Source of the DNA: Thalassolituus oleivorans MIL-1
Lineage (GTDB): Bacteria > Pseudomonadota > Gammaproteobacteria > Pseudomonadales > Oceanobacteraceae
Direction of reading: 5' to 3'
Length of the DNA: 64,000 bases
Assembly: GCF_000355675.1 (NCBI RefSeq)
Contig: NC_020888.1
Location: forward strand, 1 to 64,000
Shown here: piece by piece, positions 47,123-56,532 of the stretch
Layout: the number at the start of each line of letters is the position of its first letter
Numbering within the stretch: the first letter of the stretch is position 1
Made by a program: the position numbers and the translations under genes
Notes under the pieces: model-generated
Told to the model about the DNA's origin: nothing
Databases searched by the model: none
Seen by the model: the letters and a program-made list of their open reading frames with translations, nothing else

Positions 47123-47935
47123 ATGAAACACGTTTTAATTACCGGTGCCGCTAGCGGTTTAGGTCGTGCCTTAGCGCTGCGCTTTGCTAAAGCTGGAGCC
47201 CATATTTGTATCGCCGATATTAATGCTGACGGTTCGCAAGAAACGTTAGCCATGGTCAAAGCTGCCGGCAGCGATGGTTGGATTTATTCTTTGGATGTTC
47301 GCAGTCCTGAACAATGGCAAGCGCTAGCTGAAGAAGTGAGTCAGCGTTGGGGCAGCATTGATGTCGTCATTAACAATGCGGGTGTTGCTACTGGAGATCG
47401 TATTGATGCCGGTGAGTGGGCGTGGTGGGAATGGATCATCGACATCAATTTAAAAGGTGTGGCTCTTGGTTGTCGAACCTTTACACCTTTGATGAAAAAA
47501 CAAGGTTCTGGCTACTTTATTAACGTTGCATCGCTTGCCGGTTTAATGGTGGCACCTTCGATGGCATCCTACAACGTGACAAAAGCCGGTGTTGTTGCAC
47601 TGTCAGAAACTATGCATTACGAATTAAAACCGTACGGCATTGGCACTACTGCATTATGCCCGGGCTTCTTCCGCACCAATTTAAATGTGGGAATGAAGAC
47701 ATCTGATCCGGATATGTTGAAATTCGTCGATAAAGTCTTCGAATCATCCGCTTTAGATGCTGATGATGTAGCTGATGCGGCTTACGTCTCGATGCAGAAA
47801 AATGAACTGATTTGCAATCCGCATCCCGTCGGTCGTCGTGCATATTTTGTAAAACGCTTTCTGCCTTGGATTTACCGTAATCAAATCGGCAAGATGGCTG
47901 AAGCATTGAAAAAGCGTGAAGAGCGCAGGAAGTAA
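47123..47935 (+). CDS. Short-chain dehydrogenase/reductase (operon gene 2)
   Basis: The 270-residue classical SDR has the nucleotide motif TGAASGLG at 7-14, NNAGVA near 88, the catalytic Ser in INVASLAGL and the YxxxK equivalent in ASYNVTKAGVVALSE near 151 (Tyr and Lys both present). The Asp after the second strand (CIADINADG) suggests NAD preference. It probably oxidises a hydroxyacyl intermediate. It follows the dehydrogenase gene by 115 bases and is followed within 4 bases by the kinase gene. Confidence 0.87.
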   Translation: MKHVLITGAASGLGRALALRFAKAGAHICIADINADGSQETLAMVKAAGSDGWIYSLDVRSPEQWQALAEEVSQRWGSIDVVINNAGVATGDRIDAGEWAWWEWIIDINLKGVALGCRTFTPLMKKQGSGYFINVASLAGLMVAPSMASYNVTKAGVVALSETMHYELKPYGIGTTALCPGFFRTNLNVGMKTSDPDMLKFVDKVFESSALDADDVADAAYVSMQKNELICNPHPVGRRAYFVKRFLPWIYRNQIGKMAEALKKREERRK

Positions 47936-47939
47936 TAAT

Positions 47940-49043
47940 ATGTCTAAGGAATATATCGATCAGGCCAAGGCCTTACGCGATAGCGACAGTTTTAATGTTG
48001 AAGCGCTAAATGCTTGGTTGCAGCAGCAGGTTGACGGTTTAAGCGGTACGCCAGAGGTTCGTCAGTTTTCTGGTGGAGCTTCGAATTTAACCTATCAATT
48101 GAGCTACCCTGCGCAAGCGGATGGCAAGCCAGTCGATTATATTATGCGACGTCCTCCGTCGGGCCATAAGGCCGCCGGTGCTCACGATATGAAGCGTGAA
48201 TATAACGTCATGGCGTCGTTAAAACCTGTTTATCCTTATGTTCCACAAATGATTGCTATGTGTGATGACCAAAGCGTTATCGGTAGCGATTTCTACGTTA
48301 TGGAGCGCCTAGTTGGAATTATTCCTCGCGGTAATTTACCGAAAGGTATGCAGCTGAGTGCAGAACAAGCACGAGATCTATGCATTTCCACGTTTGACAA
48401 ACTTATCGACTTGCATCAAGTGGATTACAAGGCAGCGGGTCTTGATTCATTAGGCAAAGGCGAAGGGTATGTGCAGCGCCAAGTTGAAGGCTGGACGAAA
48501 CGCTATGGTAAATCGAAAACATGGAATGTTCCCAGCTTTAAAAAGACCATTAAATGGTTGCAAGAGCACCAGCCGAACGACGTAGCGACGTGTATTATTC
48601 ATAACGATTTTCGTATGGATAACGTGGTTCTTAATCCCGATAATCCGGGTGAAATAATCGGTGTTCTTGATTGGGAAATGGCAACCTTAGGTGATCCTCT
48701 TATGGACTTAGGTGGTGCATTGGCTTACTGGATACAAGCTGACGATGACTTCGTCATGCGATCAGTTCGTCGTCAGCCGAGCCATTTGCTAGGTATGCTA
48801 ACGCGTAACGAAATCGTTGAACATTATTGCCAACGTATGAATCTCGATAAAGCAATGTGGCCTTTTTATGAAGTCTTTGGTTTGTTTCGCTTAGCGGTTA
48901 TTGCGCAACAAATTTATTACCGTTATCACCATAAGCAAACCGATAATCCAGCCTTTAAGAATTTTTGGATTATGGTGAATTATTTAAACTGGCGCTGTAA
49001 TCGCATTATCAAGCGCAGCCAATTACCAAAGGCTGGCCATTAA
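47940..49043 (+). CDS. APH-type phosphotransferase (ACAD10/11 kinase-like)
   Basis: The 367-residue protein belongs to the aminoglycoside-phosphotransferase-like kinases fused to acyl-CoA dehydrogenase in ACAD10/11. It shows RQFSGGASNLTYQL near 36 (ATP loop), IMRRPPSGHKA with the Lys side, the catalytic HNDFRMDNVVLN near 219 and the metal Asp in GVLDWEMATLGDPLMDLG. In related systems the kinase phosphorylates 4-hydroxyacyl-CoA. ATG 47940 has AGGAAG upstream, and the frame is open to 47916. It ends 3 bases before the next gene. Confidence 0.86.
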   Translation: MSKEYIDQAKALRDSDSFNVEALNAWLQQQVDGLSGTPEVRQFSGGASNLTYQLSYPAQADGKPVDYIMRRPPSGHKAAGAHDMKREYNVMASLKPVYPYVPQMIAMCDDQSVIGSDFYVMERLVGIIPRGNLPKGMQLSAEQARDLCISTFDKLIDLHQVDYKAAGLDSLGKGEGYVQRQVEGWTKRYGKSKTWNVPSFKKTIKWLQEHQPNDVATCIIHNDFRMDNVVLNPDNPGEIIGVLDWEMATLGDPLMDLGGALAYWIQADDDFVMRSVRRQPSHLLGMLTRNEIVEHYCQRMNLDKAMWPFYEVFGLFRLAVIAQQIYYRYHHKQTDNPAFKNFWIMVNYLNWRCNRIIKRSQLPKAGH

Positions 49044-49046
49044 ATT

Positions 49047-49739
49047 ATGGCCAGCATCTATCTGGTACGTCATGGTCAGGCGGGTTTTGACAAATTAAAT
49101 TATGATCAACTGTCCGAATTAGGTTTTGCTCAAGGCGAGCTAGTCGGTAAGGCACTGGCTCAGCGCGGCATTGAAGCGCCAATGGTTGTGCATGGCGCCA
49201 TGCAGCGCCATCGCGAAACGATGCAATCGGCGCAGCGGCATTGGCATAGTTTTGGGCCGATTGTCGAAATGTTTGGGTTTAATGAATTTGATTCAGACGA
49301 TGTTATTGCTTGTGCTTTTCCGCACTTTAAACATAAAGCTGCGTTAGGCGCTTGGTTGCTGACACAAAAAAATCGTCGTAAAGCATTTCAGGAATTATTT
49401 GCAAAGGCTGTAGAACGTTGGACGTCGGGCGAGCACGATGATGATTATATCGAATCGTGGAATAACTTTACTGGGCGTTGCACTCGGGCTTTAGAGGATC
49501 TAATAACTAATGCTGCGGGCAAAAATGTTGTGGTATTTACCTCGGGTGGCCCCGTCACTGCGATTGCCCAACACTGTTTGGGATTAAGCCATGACAAAGC
49601 GTTCGAATTAAATTGGACCTTGCTCAATGCTGGAATATCGCAATTACTCTATAACCGCGAAGGCAAAGTTAGCCTAGCCTCGTGTAATGAACATCATCAC
49701 TTAGCCAGTGCTGGTAAACAGTATCTGACCTATCGTTAA
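49047..49739 (+). CDS. Histidine phosphatase superfamily protein, second His replaced
   Basis: This 230-residue protein of the phosphoglycerate-mutase-like fold begins ASIYLVRHGQAGFD with the RHG nucleophile. A Glu in YIESWNNF near 137 fits the proton donor. The second catalytic His, normally near VSHGG, is replaced in VVVFTSGGPVTA, so classic phosphatase chemistry may be altered. It is the fourth gene of the acyl-CoA operon, between the kinase and the second SDR, and may act on a phosphorylated intermediate or serve as a binding protein. Confidence 0.78.
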   Translation: MASIYLVRHGQAGFDKLNYDQLSELGFAQGELVGKALAQRGIEAPMVVHGAMQRHRETMQSAQRHWHSFGPIVEMFGFNEFDSDDVIACAFPHFKHKAALGAWLLTQKNRRKAFQELFAKAVERWTSGEHDDDYIESWNNFTGRCTRALEDLITNAAGKNVVVFTSGGPVTAIAQHCLGLSHDKAFELNWTLLNAGISQLLYNREGKVSLASCNEHHHLASAGKQYLTYR

Positions 49740-49754
49740 AACTAGGAAACATAT

Positions 49755-50525
49755 ATGAACCCAACGAGCTTATTTGATCTTACTGGCCGCGTAGCTTTGG
49801 TAACAGGCGCTAGCCGAGGCATTGGTGAAAGCATTGCAAAATTACTCGCCGCTGCAGGTGCGCATGTGATTGTTTCTAGTCGTAAGATCGACGATTGCCA
49901 AGTGGTTGCTAATGCCATTAACGAAGCCGGTGGCAGTGCAGAAGCCTTGGGGTGCCATATTGGTGAGATGGATCAGATTGAAGCGTGTTTTAGCGCGATA
50001 GAAGCTAAGCATGGCAAGTTGGATATTTTAGTTAATAACGCTGCTGCTAATCCATATTTTGGTCATATTTTAGATACCGATTTGGGCGCTTACAGTAAAA
50101 CCGTTGATGTAAATATTCGCGGTTATTTCTTTATGTGCGTTAAAGGCGGTAACTTGATGAAGAAAAATGGCGGCGGCACTATTATCAACGTTGCTTCCGT
50201 TAATGGCGTTGTGCCGGGTGATTTACAAGGTATTTATTCCATTACTAAATCTTCAGTTATAGCGATGACAAAGGCGTTTGCAAAAGAATGCGCGCAACTG
50301 GGTATTCGTGTGAACGCCTTGTTGCCCGGTTTAACGGATACTAAGTTTGCCAGTGCGCTAACAAAGAATGACGCTATTTTGAAACATGCAATGATGCACA
50401 TTCCGATGAAGCGTGTTGCCATGCCGGAAGAAATGGCGGGTACGGTTTTGTATTTAGCATCAGATGCCGCAAGCTACACAACAGGTACTTGCATTAATGT
50501 CGATGGTGGTTATTTGCTGGTGTAA
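49755..50525 (+). CDS. Short-chain dehydrogenase/reductase (operon gene 5)
   Basis: This 256-residue SDR is of the FabG-like type, with TGASRGIGESIAK at 17-29, NNAAANPYFG near 95, the Ser in INVASVNGV and YSITKSSVIAMTKAFA near 157. The C-terminal TTGTCINVDGGYLL is typical. A short Arg after the second strand (SSRK) favours NADP. It starts 15 bases after the histidine-phosphatase gene and is probably a hydroxyacyl or ketoacyl reductase/dehydrogenase. Confidence 0.87.
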   Translation: MNPTSLFDLTGRVALVTGASRGIGESIAKLLAAAGAHVIVSSRKIDDCQVVANAINEAGGSAEALGCHIGEMDQIEACFSAIEAKHGKLDILVNNAAANPYFGHILDTDLGAYSKTVDVNIRGYFFMCVKGGNLMKKNGGGTIINVASVNGVVPGDLQGIYSITKSSVIAMTKAFAKECAQLGIRVNALLPGLTDTKFASALTKNDAILKHAMMHIPMKRVAMPEEMAGTVLYLASDAASYTTGTCINVDGGYLLV

Positions 50526-50550
50526 TCTGGTAGCCTAAACACTCCAATAG

Positions 50551-50583
50551 AAGCTGAGCGTCATTAGATCCTCAGCTTTTTTT
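50551..50583 (+). terminator. Intrinsic terminator before the SMP-30-like gene
   Basis: AAGCTGAG (50551-50558) pairs with CTCAGCTT (50571-50578), followed by TTTTTTT. It lies between the second SDR and the SMP-30-like gene, so the latter may be transcribed only in part from the operon promoter. Confidence 0.75.
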
Positions 50584-50603
50584 ATAAATAAAAAAGGGAC
50601 ATT

Positions 50604-51671
50604 ATGCGATCACTAACCTACGTCGCCGTTGGATTTGGCGCAATTATCGGTGTGGCTTTATTGCTGCCTTCTCCGATTAACTCTGCGGCGACGACACCCT
50701 CAACGCCCCAATTGCTGGACGGTGCCTATGCGCCTAACGACATGTTGCAGTCGGCACAAATGACTCTTCTTCCAGCAGGCGTGCATGGTGGTGAAGATGT
50801 CGCACTCGATAGCAAGGGCTGTCGTTACACTGGTGTCGATGATGGCAGCATTCTGAAACTCTGCACTGGCGGTGAGGAGGCTGATCGTTGGCAAACGGTT
50901 GCGAATACTCAAGGCCGTCCCCTTGGGCTGGCCATGACGCCGAGCGATGAACTTATTATTGCCGATGGTGTTCGTGGTTTATTGAAGTGGACGCATGAGG
51001 GGACATTGCAAGTATTAGCAGACCATTATCAGGGCGAGGCATTAGGCGTTGTTGATGATGTTGATATCGGTAATGACGGTACGATTTATTTCTCGGATGC
51101 TAGTACGCATTGGCCATTAGCGCAGTATTTAAATGACGCACTCGAAGCCCGCCCCAGTGGCCGGTTATTTGCGCTTAAACCGAGCGGAGAATTAACCTTG
51201 TTGGCGGATGATTTAGCCTTTGCAAATGGTGTCGCAGTGAGCAGCGATCAGTCATTTGTGTTGGTCAATGAAACCTATCGTTATCAAATTACCAAAGTGT
51301 TTCTAACAGGCGATAGAAAAGGCGAGAAAGCGATTTTTGCTGATGGATTGCCGAGCATTCCCGATGGCATTGCGCGTGCTGCCGATGGCAGTTTTTGGGT
51401 AGCTATGTATGCTCTGCGCAGCCCCGTTTTAGATGCGCTGCATCCGTATCCTTGGATAAAAAATCAGATGGCCAAATTACCCAGTTGGCTATTACCTGTG
51501 CCACCTGCGTACGGTTTAATTGTACATTTTTCTGAGCAAGGCGAAGTATTGCAAAGTTTACATGACAGAGCGGCGGTTACGGTGGGTAACGTGACCTCGG
51601 TACAACCTGAAGACGATGGTTTACACCTAGGCACCCTGCATTCAGGTGCCATTGGTGTGCTTAGATTCTAG
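50604..51671 (+). CDS. SMP-30/strictosidine-synthase-like beta-propeller protein
   Basis: The 355-residue protein has an N-terminal signal or anchor (about 4-22), then a six-bladed propeller of the SMP-30/strictosidine-synthase-like (APMAP) type. Blade signatures are GGEDVALDSKGCRYTG near 65, DDVDIGNDGTIYFSD near 152, FANGVAVSSDQSFVLVNE near 206 and IPDGIARAADGSFWVAM near 252. Relatives are lactonases or arylesterases. A periplasmic lactonase would suit an operon for hydroxy-acid catabolism, since 4-hydroxy acids form lactones. That link is inference. GGGAC precedes the ATG. Confidence 0.8.
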   Translation: MRSLTYVAVGFGAIIGVALLLPSPINSAATTPSTPQLLDGAYAPNDMLQSAQMTLLPAGVHGGEDVALDSKGCRYTGVDDGSILKLCTGGEEADRWQTVANTQGRPLGLAMTPSDELIIADGVRGLLKWTHEGTLQVLADHYQGEALGVVDDVDIGNDGTIYFSDASTHWPLAQYLNDALEARPSGRLFALKPSGELTLLADDLAFANGVAVSSDQSFVLVNETYRYQITKVFLTGDRKGEKAIFADGLPSIPDGIARAADGSFWVAMYALRSPVLDALHPYPWIKNQMAKLPSWLLPVPPAYGLIVHFSEQGEVLQSLHDRAAVTVGNVTSVQPEDDGLHLGTLHSGAIGVLRF

Positions 51672-51683
51672 GCTTATGAACAA

Positions 51684-54350
51684 TCAGTTTGCGATAGAGT
51701 GGACTGATTGTTTGCTGTTATCTTCCTCTGTGCCGTTACTCTCTTCCGCGTTGTTGTTGGTAATTGGGCGGCTTTGAACGCTGGCAGCATTACTGTTAAA
51801 ACCACCGATCACACTAATAACAAAATCGACATTAGCGCGGTCTGTATCCGTCAGTTCAATTATTTGTTCTGCTCCTAAGCTCGGGTAGGCACCACAAGTT
51901 TCCCCGCTTTGGCAAATCAACAAATCGACATCAATATCAGAACCCGCATTAATGATATAACGACCGGGTTTTAGGTCGGTGAATTTATAATTACCGTTGC
52001 TATCACTTTGTGTCTCGGCGACAACATCTTCGTTTTCGCTGTCGGCATCGAGTAATAAAATGTACTGCTGCGTCATGCCACCACCGCTCACGACCTCACC
52101 CACCTGCATAGTGACGCTGATTGACAAGGGATAACCGCTGTCGGGGGTAACCGTAATTGTTGCGTCATAAATACCATCGATCAAGTTGGTGCGGTCAAGG
52201 GTGACGTTGTAGCTGCCCAGCCCATTAGCATCGACGCTACTCGACGATACTGTTAGCCAGCTAGCATCGTCAGTGACGCTAGTGATCATAGGATCGGTAG
52301 AGTCTTGGTTGGCATTGCTAACGATAAAATTAGCGCTGTCATCCGTACCTAAGCTGAGGCTATTCGGTGAAGATTCCAACACGGGAGTGGAACTGCTAGT
52401 GCCGCCAATATTTTGTGCCGCGACAACTGCTTTATAGGCATTGATAACGCCGTATCCAAATTCGTTATTACGTCCGCTTTGATCTGTTAACTCTCCTGCT
52501 GCAAGCGCATTATCGACTTGTACGGGTGTTAGATTGGGATTGACGGCTTTCATCAACGCCAGCACTCCAGCCACATGCGGGGTCGCCATTGAGGTGCCCT
52601 GTTCTAAATAGTAAGAGGCAACACGAGCGCCACTGGCATCATTGACGGAAGTACTTAATACGCCATCGGATTGTCCATCGGCATTACGATCAGCCGTTAG
52701 ATCACCTCCAGGTGCTGCTACGTCGATTTTACTACCGGAGTTGGAGTAATAAGCGATATTGCCATCAGGACCGATGGCGCTAACCGATATCACACCATTG
52801 TAGGAGGCGGGATAGGATAGCTCGGAGCTGCCATCGTTACCGGCAGCTGCGACAATGATGACACCTGCATTACGCGCCGCGGTAATGGCATTTTGCTCGG
52901 CGGTTGATGCACCGTAGCTACCTAAACTCATATTGATGATGTCGGCTTTCTGGTTGGGCACTGTGCCGCTATTGTTACTTAACCCTGCTGCGTAGCGAAT
53001 CCCTTGGATGATATCGCTGGATTCCCCACCTTGGATGCCGAGCACGCGCACCGGCATAATTTTAGCGCTCCAGCTCACACCAGCGCCGCCGGTATTGTTG
53101 TTGGTTTCCGCTGCGACCGTGCCACTGACATGTGTTCCGTGCCACGAGCTACCGCCCCGCTGAGTGCTGTCACCGGGGTCATCGGGATTGCTATCGATAC
53201 CATTACCGTCATTGGCATTGGTTTTGTCAGAAATAAAATCATAGCCACTCACTAGCTGGTTGCTTAAATCGGGGTGCGCGAGAAATACTCCAGTATCGAG
53301 TACGGCAACAATGACATTGCCGCCGCCAGCACGGCTGCCAGTGGTGATATCCCATGCTTGAGGCAGGTTGATGTCGTTGTAGTGATATTGATTACGATAT
53401 AAAGGGTCGTTGGGTGTTCGCAGCGCATGGCGAATATAGTTTGGCTCAGCAAACTCAACGTCTTCGCGTTCGTTTAAGCGTTTGATATCAATCAGGGTTT
53501 GCCTTGCGCGAGCTAGCTCAGGATTGAAAGCTTGTAGTGGTGTTAGCGCCGCGGCTTGAATGCGCGCCATTTTAACCTTGGCCGGATACTCGCTGGAGTA
53601 ATGGTCGGCATTCAACCGCGTTGTACCTAATGCACGGCTGTGCGTTTCTGCTGACGCCTTTATACCTGATAGGGCTTTCGCATTAGCCGCTGAGCTATTG
53701 TCCTTCCACTGCACTATGGCTTGATCGAGTACGAAAGGCGTTAAACTATTGCTATTGGATGCACTGGTAATACTGGTATCTGCTGGTTGAATACGTAGTA
53801 CGTATTTAGAGATGCCGCTATAAGCATAAACATTGATTAAATACTCACCATCGGCAGGAACGATGATTTCTTCAAACTCAGATTCATTGAGTGAGCTTAA
53901 AATTGAGGTTTCTAGAGGAGGTTTAAATAGATAAAGATCTAAGTCGCCACTGTACGCCGATCCGGTATTATTACCTTCATAATCAACCACTTGCAGCGTT
54001 ATTTTTTGCCCCGCTTGGAGGCTAACCGAGAAGTAATCATCTTCATCGGCATCGTTATTAAAACGCTCGTAATCGCCGGAATCACTGGCGGCTGCAAAAG
54101 TCGGCACCGCCGAGGCAAAGCCATGTACCGTCACGCGGTTAGGGATACTTTGTGGTGTCGATGGATCATTGTTAGACGCATAGGTTGCCAAGCTATCGTT
54201 AACATCGGAGTCGGTGACTGTGTTAACCGGAATACTTAGCTGGCCCGACAAGCTTAAGCCAGAGTCGCTGCTACTACCGCCACCAGATTTACAGCCGATA
54301 AGTGCGCAAGCTAAGGCAATCGAAAGAGTGATACGAGCGGGTGTAATCAT
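51684..54350 (-). CDS. Subtilisin-like (S8) serine protease lipoprotein
   Basis: This 888-residue secreted lipoprotein has lipobox LIGC at about Cys20. A PPC-like beta domain lies near 90-190, followed by a propeptide-like region, then the S8 catalytic domain (about 325-650) with Asp in VAVLDTGVFLAHPDL, His in HGTHVSGTVAAE and Ser in GTSMATPHVAGVLAL. A BACON-like beta domain (about 660-760) and a C-terminal carboxypeptidase-regulatory-like domain with DSNGNYKFTDLKPGRY follow. ATG 54350 has GGAGAAG upstream, and the frame is open to 54386. It is convergent with the SMP-30-like gene and likely degrades extracellular protein. Confidence 0.9.
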   Translation of the reverse strand: MITPARITLSIALACALIGCKSGGGSSSDSGLSLSGQLSIPVNTVTDSDVNDSLATYASNNDPSTPQSIPNRVTVHGFASAVPTFAAASDSGDYERFNNDADEDDYFSVSLQAGQKITLQVVDYEGNNTGSAYSGDLDLYLFKPPLETSILSSLNESEFEEIIVPADGEYLINVYAYSGISKYVLRIQPADTSITSASNSNSLTPFVLDQAIVQWKDNSSAANAKALSGIKASAETHSRALGTTRLNADHYSSEYPAKVKMARIQAAALTPLQAFNPELARARQTLIDIKRLNEREDVEFAEPNYIRHALRTPNDPLYRNQYHYNDINLPQAWDITTGSRAGGGNVIVAVLDTGVFLAHPDLSNQLVSGYDFISDKTNANDGNGIDSNPDDPGDSTQRGGSSWHGTHVSGTVAAETNNNTGGAGVSWSAKIMPVRVLGIQGGESSDIIQGIRYAAGLSNNSGTVPNQKADIINMSLGSYGASTAEQNAITAARNAGVIIVAAAGNDGSSELSYPASYNGVISVSAIGPDGNIAYYSNSGSKIDVAAPGGDLTADRNADGQSDGVLSTSVNDASGARVASYYLEQGTSMATPHVAGVLALMKAVNPNLTPVQVDNALAAGELTDQSGRNNEFGYGVINAYKAVVAAQNIGGTSSSTPVLESSPNSLSLGTDDSANFIVSNANQDSTDPMITSVTDDASWLTVSSSSVDANGLGSYNVTLDRTNLIDGIYDATITVTPDSGYPLSISVTMQVGEVVSGGGMTQQYILLLDADSENEDVVAETQSDSNGNYKFTDLKPGRYIINAGSDIDVDLLICQSGETCGAYPSLGAEQIIELTDTDRANVDFVISVIGGFNSNAASVQSRPITNNNAEESNGTEEDNSKQSVHSIAN

Positions 54351-54605
54351 TAACTTCTCCACAAGCTTGGCGAAACACTTAAGCAAGCTCGGTTATATGA
54401 CATACGTCTTAACAGAGGAATTGGATGCCTTTCCCTCATGATATCTATACGTAACAAATTGAATAACTGTTTCAATGTTAGGCATTTTACCGAGCTGGCG
54501 CAGTATCTTTTTGGGTTTTATCCTTTTTTCATCAGCCTTTTGCCTTATGGCACTTCTCAGTTGCTTTTATTAGTCTGAATAAAATGACGCCAGCAAGGAA
54601 TGCCA

Positions 54606-56123
54606 ATGTCACTCGCCAAGGTCTATACCCGCGCACAATTGGGTATTGAATCGCCTCAAGTCCAAGTTGAAGTTCACCTATCGAATGGTTTGCCATCGTT
54701 GAGTTTGGTCGGGATGCCCGAGACCGCCGTGCGCGAATCAAAAGATCGCGTGCGCAGCGCCATCATTAACAGCCAGTTTGAATTTCCAGCGAAACGCATC
54801 ACGATCAATCTCGCCCCTGCGGATTTACCCAAAGAAGGTGGTCGTTATGATTTGGCCATTGCTTTAGGCATACTCGCCGCTTCCGATCAAATCCCCGCCG
54901 ATGCTTTAGAAAAATACGAGTTTATTGGTGAGCTGGCCTTAAGTGGTGCTTTGCAGCCGGTATCGGGCGTTTTGCCATCGGCGTTACAGTGCACAGAAAA
55001 ACAACGGATTTTAATACTGCCAGCAGGTAATGCGGCTGAAGTAAGTTTGTGCAGTACTGGTGATTACCGTATCGCTTCTGGGTTGAGCGAGGTAACGGCG
55101 TTTTTGCATGGCCAGCATCAGCTAACTCAGGTACAGCCTAACCTTGATGCTTTCGCATTAACGCGCTTGGGAGACGATTTGCAAGATGTTCGCGGTCAGC
55201 CACAGGCCAGACGGGCGTTAGAAATAGCCGCAAGTGGGCAGCATAATCTTCTGTTTATTGGCCCTCCAGGAACGGGCAAAACCATGCTCGCCAGTCGTTT
55301 GCCGGGGATTTTACCGCCAATGACCGAAGACGAAGCCTTAGTCTCAGCATCGATTTATTCGATTAGTCATCAAGATGATGGCTGGAAGCAACGTTGGCGT
55401 CAGCGCCCATTTCGCGCACCGCATCACACGGCATCTGGGGTTGCACTGGTGGGCGGTGGAGGAAACCCTAAGCCGGGAGAAATATCGTTAGCTCATGGCG
55501 GCGTACTCTTTCTCGATGAATTGCCTGAATACAGCCGCAAAGTACTGGATGTATTGCGCGAACCACTCGAAAGTGGCCGTATCGTTATTAGCCGAGCGAA
55601 TCGTTCCATCACCTTCCCAGCCCGATTTCAGCTCATCGCGGCCATGAATCCATGTCCTTGTGGTTATTTCGGTGATCCGTCGGGGCGTTGCCATTGCAGC
55701 CAAGAGCAAATACGGCGCTATCAAGGGCAAACGTCTGGGCCACTGCTTGATCGTATTGATCTGCACATTGAAGTGCCTCCGCTTCCTGTGGCTGTCTTGC
55801 AACAAGCGCCGCCGTCAGAGCCAAGCGAGCAGGTGCAGCAACGGGTGATCGCGGCGCGCGCGCGTCAAATACAACGGCAAGGCTGCCCTAACGCAGAATT
55901 ATCGGGTGCAACGCGTGATCGCGTGTGCGCGTTACGAGAAGATGATCAAACGTGGCTGTTGGATACTATCGAACGACTGCAATTATCCGCTCGTGGCTAT
56001 CACCGCTTATTAAATGTTGCCCGCACTATTGCCGATTTGGCCGAAGCCGAGCATATCGAGAAAATTCATCTTATGGAGGCCTTAGGCTATCGCAGCTTGG
56101 ATCGTTACCGGCAGGTGACTTGA
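54606..56123 (+). CDS. comM: ComM/YifB-type Mg-chelatase-like AAA+ protein
   Basis: ComM is a hexameric branch-migration helicase that helps integrate DNA in natural transformation. The 505-residue protein starts SLAKVYTRAQLGIESPQV, with the N-terminal LonC-like domain and GLPSLSLVGMPETAVRES near 30. It has Walker A GPPGTGKTML near 218, the RAPHHTAS region, FLDELPEYSR near 302 and a cysteine pattern MNPCPCGYFGD. AAGGAA supports ATG 54606 over the ATG at 54600. No other competence genes are near. Confidence 0.92.
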   Translation: MSLAKVYTRAQLGIESPQVQVEVHLSNGLPSLSLVGMPETAVRESKDRVRSAIINSQFEFPAKRITINLAPADLPKEGGRYDLAIALGILAASDQIPADALEKYEFIGELALSGALQPVSGVLPSALQCTEKQRILILPAGNAAEVSLCSTGDYRIASGLSEVTAFLHGQHQLTQVQPNLDAFALTRLGDDLQDVRGQPQARRALEIAASGQHNLLFIGPPGTGKTMLASRLPGILPPMTEDEALVSASIYSISHQDDGWKQRWRQRPFRAPHHTASGVALVGGGGNPKPGEISLAHGGVLFLDELPEYSRKVLDVLREPLESGRIVISRANRSITFPARFQLIAAMNPCPCGYFGDPSGRCHCSQEQIRRYQGQTSGPLLDRIDLHIEVPPLPVAVLQQAPPSEPSEQVQQRVIAARARQIQRQGCPNAELSGATRDRVCALREDDQTWLLDTIERLQLSARGYHRLLNVARTIADLAEAEHIEKIHLMEALGYRSLDRYRQVT

Positions 56124-56318
56124 TGTATTTATGTTTTTAAACTTTGAGCGTAATTCGGGTAATAACGTAAAGATATAAACTTTGATTGGGAGTGATTCTT
56201 TTGCTATTAGCGTGCAGATTTGTTTTTGTTTTGCGTTAATCTGTACCTTATACCAATGTTGCTGCGTAAAGAGCACTTCATGTTAAACTCGAATTTCGGT
56301 AAATCGGGGGGCTTTACA

Positions 56319-56510
56319 ATGCCAAACAAACCTATCACCAGTGAATTTTTAGCTGCTCAGGCGGCTGGATCGTGCAGGATCGAGGGGCTAAAGGTTTCTG
56401 CTGAAGAAGAGCGGCTGATGAGCGACATTATCGCCGGTAGGGTTGATGCCGAAGCTGAAATTGAAAAAATTGTTCAAGCCTGCAAGGCTACAAATAAAAA
56501 TGCGACTTGA
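56319..56510 (+). CDS. VbhA-like antitoxin of a Fic toxin
   Basis: The 63-residue protein has the layout of VbhA-type antitoxins: an N-terminal helix that carries the Fic inhibitory motif (S/T)xxxE(G/N), here SCRIEG near 19-24, then GLKVSAEEERLMSDIIAGRVDA (its core LMSDIIAGRV is family-like) and a short C-terminal helix. The motif places a Glu in the Fic active site and blocks ATP binding. The frame is open to 56220, but ATG 56319 gives the family length. The toxin gene starts 22 bases later. Confidence 0.82.
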   Translation: MPNKPITSEFLAAQAAGSCRIEGLKVSAEEERLMSDIIAGRVDAEAEIEKIVQACKATNKNAT

Positions 56511-56532
56511 TTGATCTGAAGGAACCCAACGC

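Noticed and set aside
51679-51712. Hairpin CAATCAGT/ACTGATTG at the 3' ends of the SMP-30-like and S8 genes
   Set aside because: The stem is perfect but there is no clear T-run on either strand and it overlaps the S8 stop region, so it is not called a terminator.
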